This document shows positions 53,292 to 54,706 of a DNA stretch of 54,706 nt, in pieces (position 1 is the stretch's first letter; the number at the start of each line of letters is the position of its first letter). The position numbers and the translations under genes are program-made. Below the pieces are notes generated by a model. That model had not been told where the DNA came from. It saw nothing but the letters and a program-made list of their open reading frames with translations, and did no database searches. Source of the DNA: JAXGTO01 sp040774885 (lineage in GTDB: Bacteria > Actinomycetota > Coriobacteriia > Coriobacteriales > Eggerthellaceae); assembly GCA_040774885.1 (NCBI GenBank), contig JAXGTO010000015.1:1-54706 (forward strand). Reading direction: 5' to 3'.

Positions 53292-53426
53292 AATTAACAA
53301 AACCGGGAGCTTTCCGCGATTATTTCGGCCGCATCGCCCCTTGAAAAAATTGCGACCTGGGGTTATATAGTCGAGGTCACCGAATACTGCTTCCAAAATC
53401 GCGGAAAGCTCCCGGTTTTGTTAATT
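53292..53426. mobile_element. MITE-like element with 30-bp perfect inverted repeats
   Basis: The 30-bp sequence at 53292-53321 (starting AATTAACAAAACCGGGAGC) is exactly reverse-complemented at 53397-53426. The 75-bp interior has no ORF but carries TTGCGACCTGGGG, shared with interval 1 of the repeat array. It sits between copies 1 and 2 of the 51-bp repeat. No transposase is nearby and no clear target duplication was seen. Confidence 0.6.
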
Positions 53427-53483
53427 AATGGGCATCGACTGAAGATTCAGTTGGAATCGGGCGGGATAGAGTGAACGGAGGCA

Positions 53484-53566
53484 GGGGCGGGTCGCTTCGC
53501 TCCCGCCGGCCAGGATGCGCCGAGGGCAGCGGGGGGCGGATCGCTTCGCTCCCGCCGGCAAGGATG
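53484..53566. repeat. 51-bp intergenic repeat, copy 2 and partial copy 3
   Basis: Copy 2 (53484-53534) plus a truncated copy 3 (53533-53566), both containing the TCGCTTCGCTCCCGCCGG core. Together with copy 1 and the element between them they fill the 53084-53579 gap; no ORF is evident in it. Confidence 0.7.
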
Positions 53567-53579
53567 ATGGGAGGTTGAC

Positions 53580-54494
53580 GTGGAGCTGGTTCGACGGACG
53601 TTTCGGGCGTTTGATACGGTGGTCGATATCGCGCTTGCGCCTGTGGCGGATGCTGAGGCTGCGCTCGATGAAGCGGAGCGGCGCTGCGCCTTCTTCGAAC
53701 AGACGTTTTCGCGCTTCCGACCCCAAAGCGATGTGGGGCGCATCAATGCCGCTGCGGGCGCGGCGGTCGAGGTGCAGCCGGAAACCGCTCGATTGATCCA
53801 TGCATCCCTGGGCTATTGCGCGGCCAGCGGCGGGGCCTTCGACATCACGATGGCTCCCGTGTGCGCCTTGTGGGATTTCAAGCGCGCTGCCGTGCCCGAC
53901 CCTTCCGATTTGCGCGAAGCGCTTTCCCATGTGGATTACCGTTGCATCGAGTTGGGCGGCACCGATGTTGCACCTACCGTCAAGCTGGACGATCCGCAGG
54001 CGGCCATCGACTTGGGCGGTGTAGCCAAAGGGTTCATCGCCGACGACCTGGCAGCGCTGTTGCGGCATCGGGGAATCGGGAGCGCCCTTATCAACCTGGG
54101 CGGAAACGTCTTGGCTGTTGGAACGCGTCTTGATGGGCAACCGTGGCAGGTGGGCATCCGCGACCCTCGGCACCCCGACCGCCTTATCGCGTCGCTTCCG
54201 GCTGTCGATCTGTCGGTGGTCACCAGCGGCTGCTATGAACGGTGCTTCGAGCGCGATGGCCAGCTGTACCATCACATCCTTTCTGCGCACGATGGCATGC
54301 CGGTCGACACCGACGTGGCCAGCGCCACGGTGCTTTCCCGCGCTTCGCTTGATGGCGATGGCTTTTCCACCACCTTGTTGATGCTGGGAGTTGTCTCGGC
54401 ACTCGAGTTTGGCGAAGCGCGTGACGGCATAGAGGTGCTGCTGGTCGATTCCAGCGGCGGCGTGCACGCCACGTCCGGAATCGGAATGGTTTGA
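53580..54494 (+). CDS. apbE: FAD:protein FMN transferase
   Basis: 304 residues, ApbE family: covalent flavinylation of Thr/Ser in flavoproteins. Motifs: FSRFRPQSDVGRIN, GGAFDITMAPV, AIDLGGVAKGFIADDL, ALINLGGNVLAVG, HHILSAHDGMPVDTDVASATV. No signal peptide or lipobox is visible, so it may act inside the cell or at the membrane without an anchor. GTG start at 53580 follows GGGAGG. ApbE is common in organisms with many flavinylated reductases and RNF complexes, in line with an anaerobic respiratory lifestyle. Confidence 0.92.
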   Translation: MELVRRTFRAFDTVVDIALAPVADAEAALDEAERRCAFFEQTFSRFRPQSDVGRINAAAGAAVEVQPETARLIHASLGYCAASGGAFDITMAPVCALWDFKRAAVPDPSDLREALSHVDYRCIELGGTDVAPTVKLDDPQAAIDLGGVAKGFIADDLAALLRHRGIGSALINLGGNVLAVGTRLDGQPWQVGIRDPRHPDRLIASLPAVDLSVVTSGCYERCFERDGQLYHHILSAHDGMPVDTDVASATVLSRASLDGDGFSTTLLMLGVVSALEFGEARDGIEVLLVDSSGGVHATSGIGMV

Positions 54495-54513
54495 TGTTTT
54501 CGCTCCATCTCCC

Positions 54514-54544
54514 TTGACTTGGAGCGCACTCCAAGCTGTTCAAT
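54514..54544 (+). promoter_or_regulatory. MerR-family operator/promoter before larE-like gene
   Basis: TTGACT (54514-54519), 19-bp spacer, TTCAAT (54539-54544). The spacer holds the perfect dyad CTTGGAG-CGCA-CTCCAAG (54518-54535), the classical form of NmlR/AdhR-type MerR operators. No MerR gene other than that at 34731 is in the window, and its sites differ. Confidence 0.65.
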
Positions 54545-54599
54545 GATTTCCGCAGGGGATGCGCGGTGCATCCCGGTTTACCCGCTATGATGGAGACCG

Positions 54600-54706
54600 A
54601 TGAATCCATTTGCCGACATACTCGATGCGGACATACGCTATGGCCTGGCTTTTTCCGGCGGCGTTGATTCCTCCTATCTGTTGGCTGCACTGGTGAAAGC
54701 CGGCTA
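54600..54706 (+). CDS. larE: LarE-like PP-loop ATPase (partial, runs off window)
   Basis: Only 35 residues are visible: MNPFADILDADIRYGLAFSG, then GVDSSYLLAALVKAG. The SGGVDSS P-loop after a short N-terminal helix fits the LarE / ATP-utilising sulfur transferase family (nickel-pincer cofactor synthesis). Other PP-loop ATPases (tRNA thiolation, ExsB-like) cannot be ruled out from this fragment. Confidence 0.55.
   Translation, partial: MNPFADILDADIRYGLAFSGGVDSSYLLAALVKAG

Overview
The window is GC-rich, gene-dense bacterial DNA. Protein resemblance, GTG/TTG starts, strong purine-rich ribosome binding sites and an anaerobic amino-acid metabolism point to an anaerobic actinomycete of the Coriobacteriia (Eggerthellaceae-like). 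This is an inference from gene content; no rRNA or other taxonomic marker was found to confirm it.

Layout. 1-103: a 38-bp tandem repeat at the left edge. 0.1-6.5 kb: a LysR regulator divergent from an aryl-acetate CoA ligase (PaaK), a LysR-type ligand-binding domain with no DNA-binding domain, and a four-subunit 2-oxoacid:ferredoxin oxidoreductase. 6.6-10.0 kb: a release-factor-like hydrolase, a small membrane protein, glyA, upp and dCMP deaminase. 10.2-17.2 kb: a complete F1Fo ATP synthase operon. 17.3-19.4 kb: TetR with an HsmA-like membrane protein and an AEC transporter. 19.8-24.3 kb: dnaE, truA and a small protein. 24.3-27.9 kb: asnB and an NSS-type amino acid transporter. 28.1-31.3 kb: a MacB-like efflux system. 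31.7-39.6 kb: a divergent aromatic amino acid lyase, an MFS transporter, a MerR regulator, a CaiB-type CoA-transferase, a CaiA-like acyl-CoA dehydrogenase and an acyl-CoA ligase. Two nearly identical MerR-type promoters (TTGACC, 19-bp spacer, TACGST) tie these genes into one regulon. I infer a pathway that deaminates an amino acid to an acrylate, activates it with CoA and reduces it. 39.7-43.6 kb: a small ORF, an EamA exporter, a lidless Hsp70 and an FMN reductase.

43.7-47.4 kb is the most unusual part. Six 36-nt palindromic, CRISPR-sized repeats lie next to type II-like cas1 and cas2, and no cas9 is present. The intervals between repeats are 171, 845, 278, 484 and 406 bp, not about 30 bp. 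They are visibly more AT-rich than the surrounding genes and carry small genes, all on the plus strand. Three intervals open with a truncated reading frame that resembles the tail of a polymorphic toxin and is followed directly by a complete small ORF, the arrangement of a toxin tip with its immunity gene. A fourth holds a small hydrophobic, basic-tailed peptide with a convergent antisense RNA, like a type I toxin-antitoxin module. Repeat variants are ordered along the array: the three nearest cas2 are identical, the next two differ by one base, and the last is degenerate. This is what polarised growth would leave. My hypothesis is a Cas1-Cas2-linked cassette array that collects immunity or antitoxin genes.

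47.4-54.7 kb: a small ORF upstream of cas1, a GNAT acetyltransferase, wecB, a hybrid histidine kinase with a degenerate ATP-binding domain, ychF, a palindrome-rich intergenic mosaic with a MITE-like element, apbE, and the start of a larE-like gene behind a MerR-type operator. No tRNA, rRNA, transposase or recombinase gene was recognised.
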